Of a DNA stretch of 13,341 nt, positions 13,267 to 13,341 are shown piece by piece. The DNA lies in NCBI GenBank assembly GCA_964483805.1, contig CAZADH010000166.1, positions 1 through 13,341 of the forward strand, written 5' to 3'. Each line of letters starts with the position of its first letter. Positions within the stretch are counted from its first letter, which is position 1. This DNA is from CAZADH01 sp964483805. Its GTDB lineage: Bacteria; Muiribacteriota; Ozemobacteria; Ozemobacterales; Ozemobacteraceae. The notes beneath the pieces were generated by a model, which searched no databases, was not told the DNA's origin, and saw only the letters and a list, made by a program, of their open reading frames with translations. Both the position numbers and the translations under genes were made by a program.

Positions 13267-13341
13267 AAATACGAACTGGTGTATCGCGCAATGGCGTGGC
13301 AGGTTGCGAAAGACCTGGGTGCGTATGCGGCCTGCCTCGGG
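13264..13341 (+). other. In-frame continuation of butyrate kinase beyond TAG, truncated by the window end
   Basis: Directly after TAG 13264-13266 the same frame stays open to 13341 and encodes KYELVYRAMAWQVAK followed by DLGAYAACLG. This matches the conserved late segment of butyrate kinases (pattern '..LVYEAMAYQIAKEIGAMA..'). No frameshift is needed. The TAG therefore sits inside the gene: a nonsense mutation (one base from AAG, GAG or CAG), a sequencing error, or a recoded/read-through codon. The remaining C-terminus, roughly 50-70 residues, lies outside the window. Confidence 0.85.

Overview
The window is GC-rich (about two-thirds G+C by eye) with dense, mostly canonical bacterial genes: good Shine-Dalgarno sites, several sigma70-like promoters, Sec signal peptides and inner-membrane sensor topology. 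It looks like a Gram-negative environmental bacterium with some capacity for acyl-CoA/butyrate fermentation. I cannot assign a phylum from the sequence; a poorly sampled or candidate lineage would fit.

Layout, left to right. (1) The last codons of an upstream gene and a strong intrinsic terminator (47-79). (2) A 1008-residue membrane adenylate/guanylate cyclase (171-3197) with two extracytoplasmic sensor regions, HAMP and a complete class III catalytic domain. Its 3' end overlaps by 65 bp, tail to tail, a secreted PhnD-like solute-binding protein (4086-3133). (3) Divergent from that, a two-gene unit of exported proteins of unknown function: a glycine/alanine-rich protein with a disordered tail (4289-5524) and a Gly-Ser-linker protein with a carbohydrate-binding-like beta domain (5530-6297). 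(4) A 14-bp tandem repeat ending in a perfect 20-bp palindrome (6313-6402) between convergent genes. (5) Polyphosphate kinase 1 on the minus strand (8940-6424) with an unusual lysine-rich N-terminal extension. (6) A compact divergent control region (8941-9180) with two facing promoters, a 12-bp palindrome between them and three 10-bp-spaced AT-rich repeats. (7) On the plus strand, an exported SH3-domain protein (9181-10032), an exported homologue of SAM hydroxide adenosyltransferase (DUF62) that appears to have lost part of its catalytic triad (10178-11098), a class III CoA-transferase (11181-12422) and butyrate kinase (from 12430). Butyrate kinase carries an in-frame TAG at 13264-13266, after which the reading frame and family similarity continue to the end of the window.

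How the genes may work together: the CoA-transferase and butyrate kinase, 7 bp apart, are probably one operon for acyl-CoA/acyl-phosphate energy metabolism. The cyclase and the orphan binding protein could be a sensing pair, but this rests on position only. Polyphosphate synthesis is divergently controlled with an envelope SH3 protein.

The most unusual signals are the in-frame TAG in butyrate kinase, a 6-bp word (GTATTG/CAATAC) that recurs on both strands far more often than base composition predicts and coincides with rare codons, the degenerate exported DUF62 protein, and the lysine-rich polyphosphate kinase extension. I found no tRNA, rRNA, CRISPR array, transposase or phage gene.
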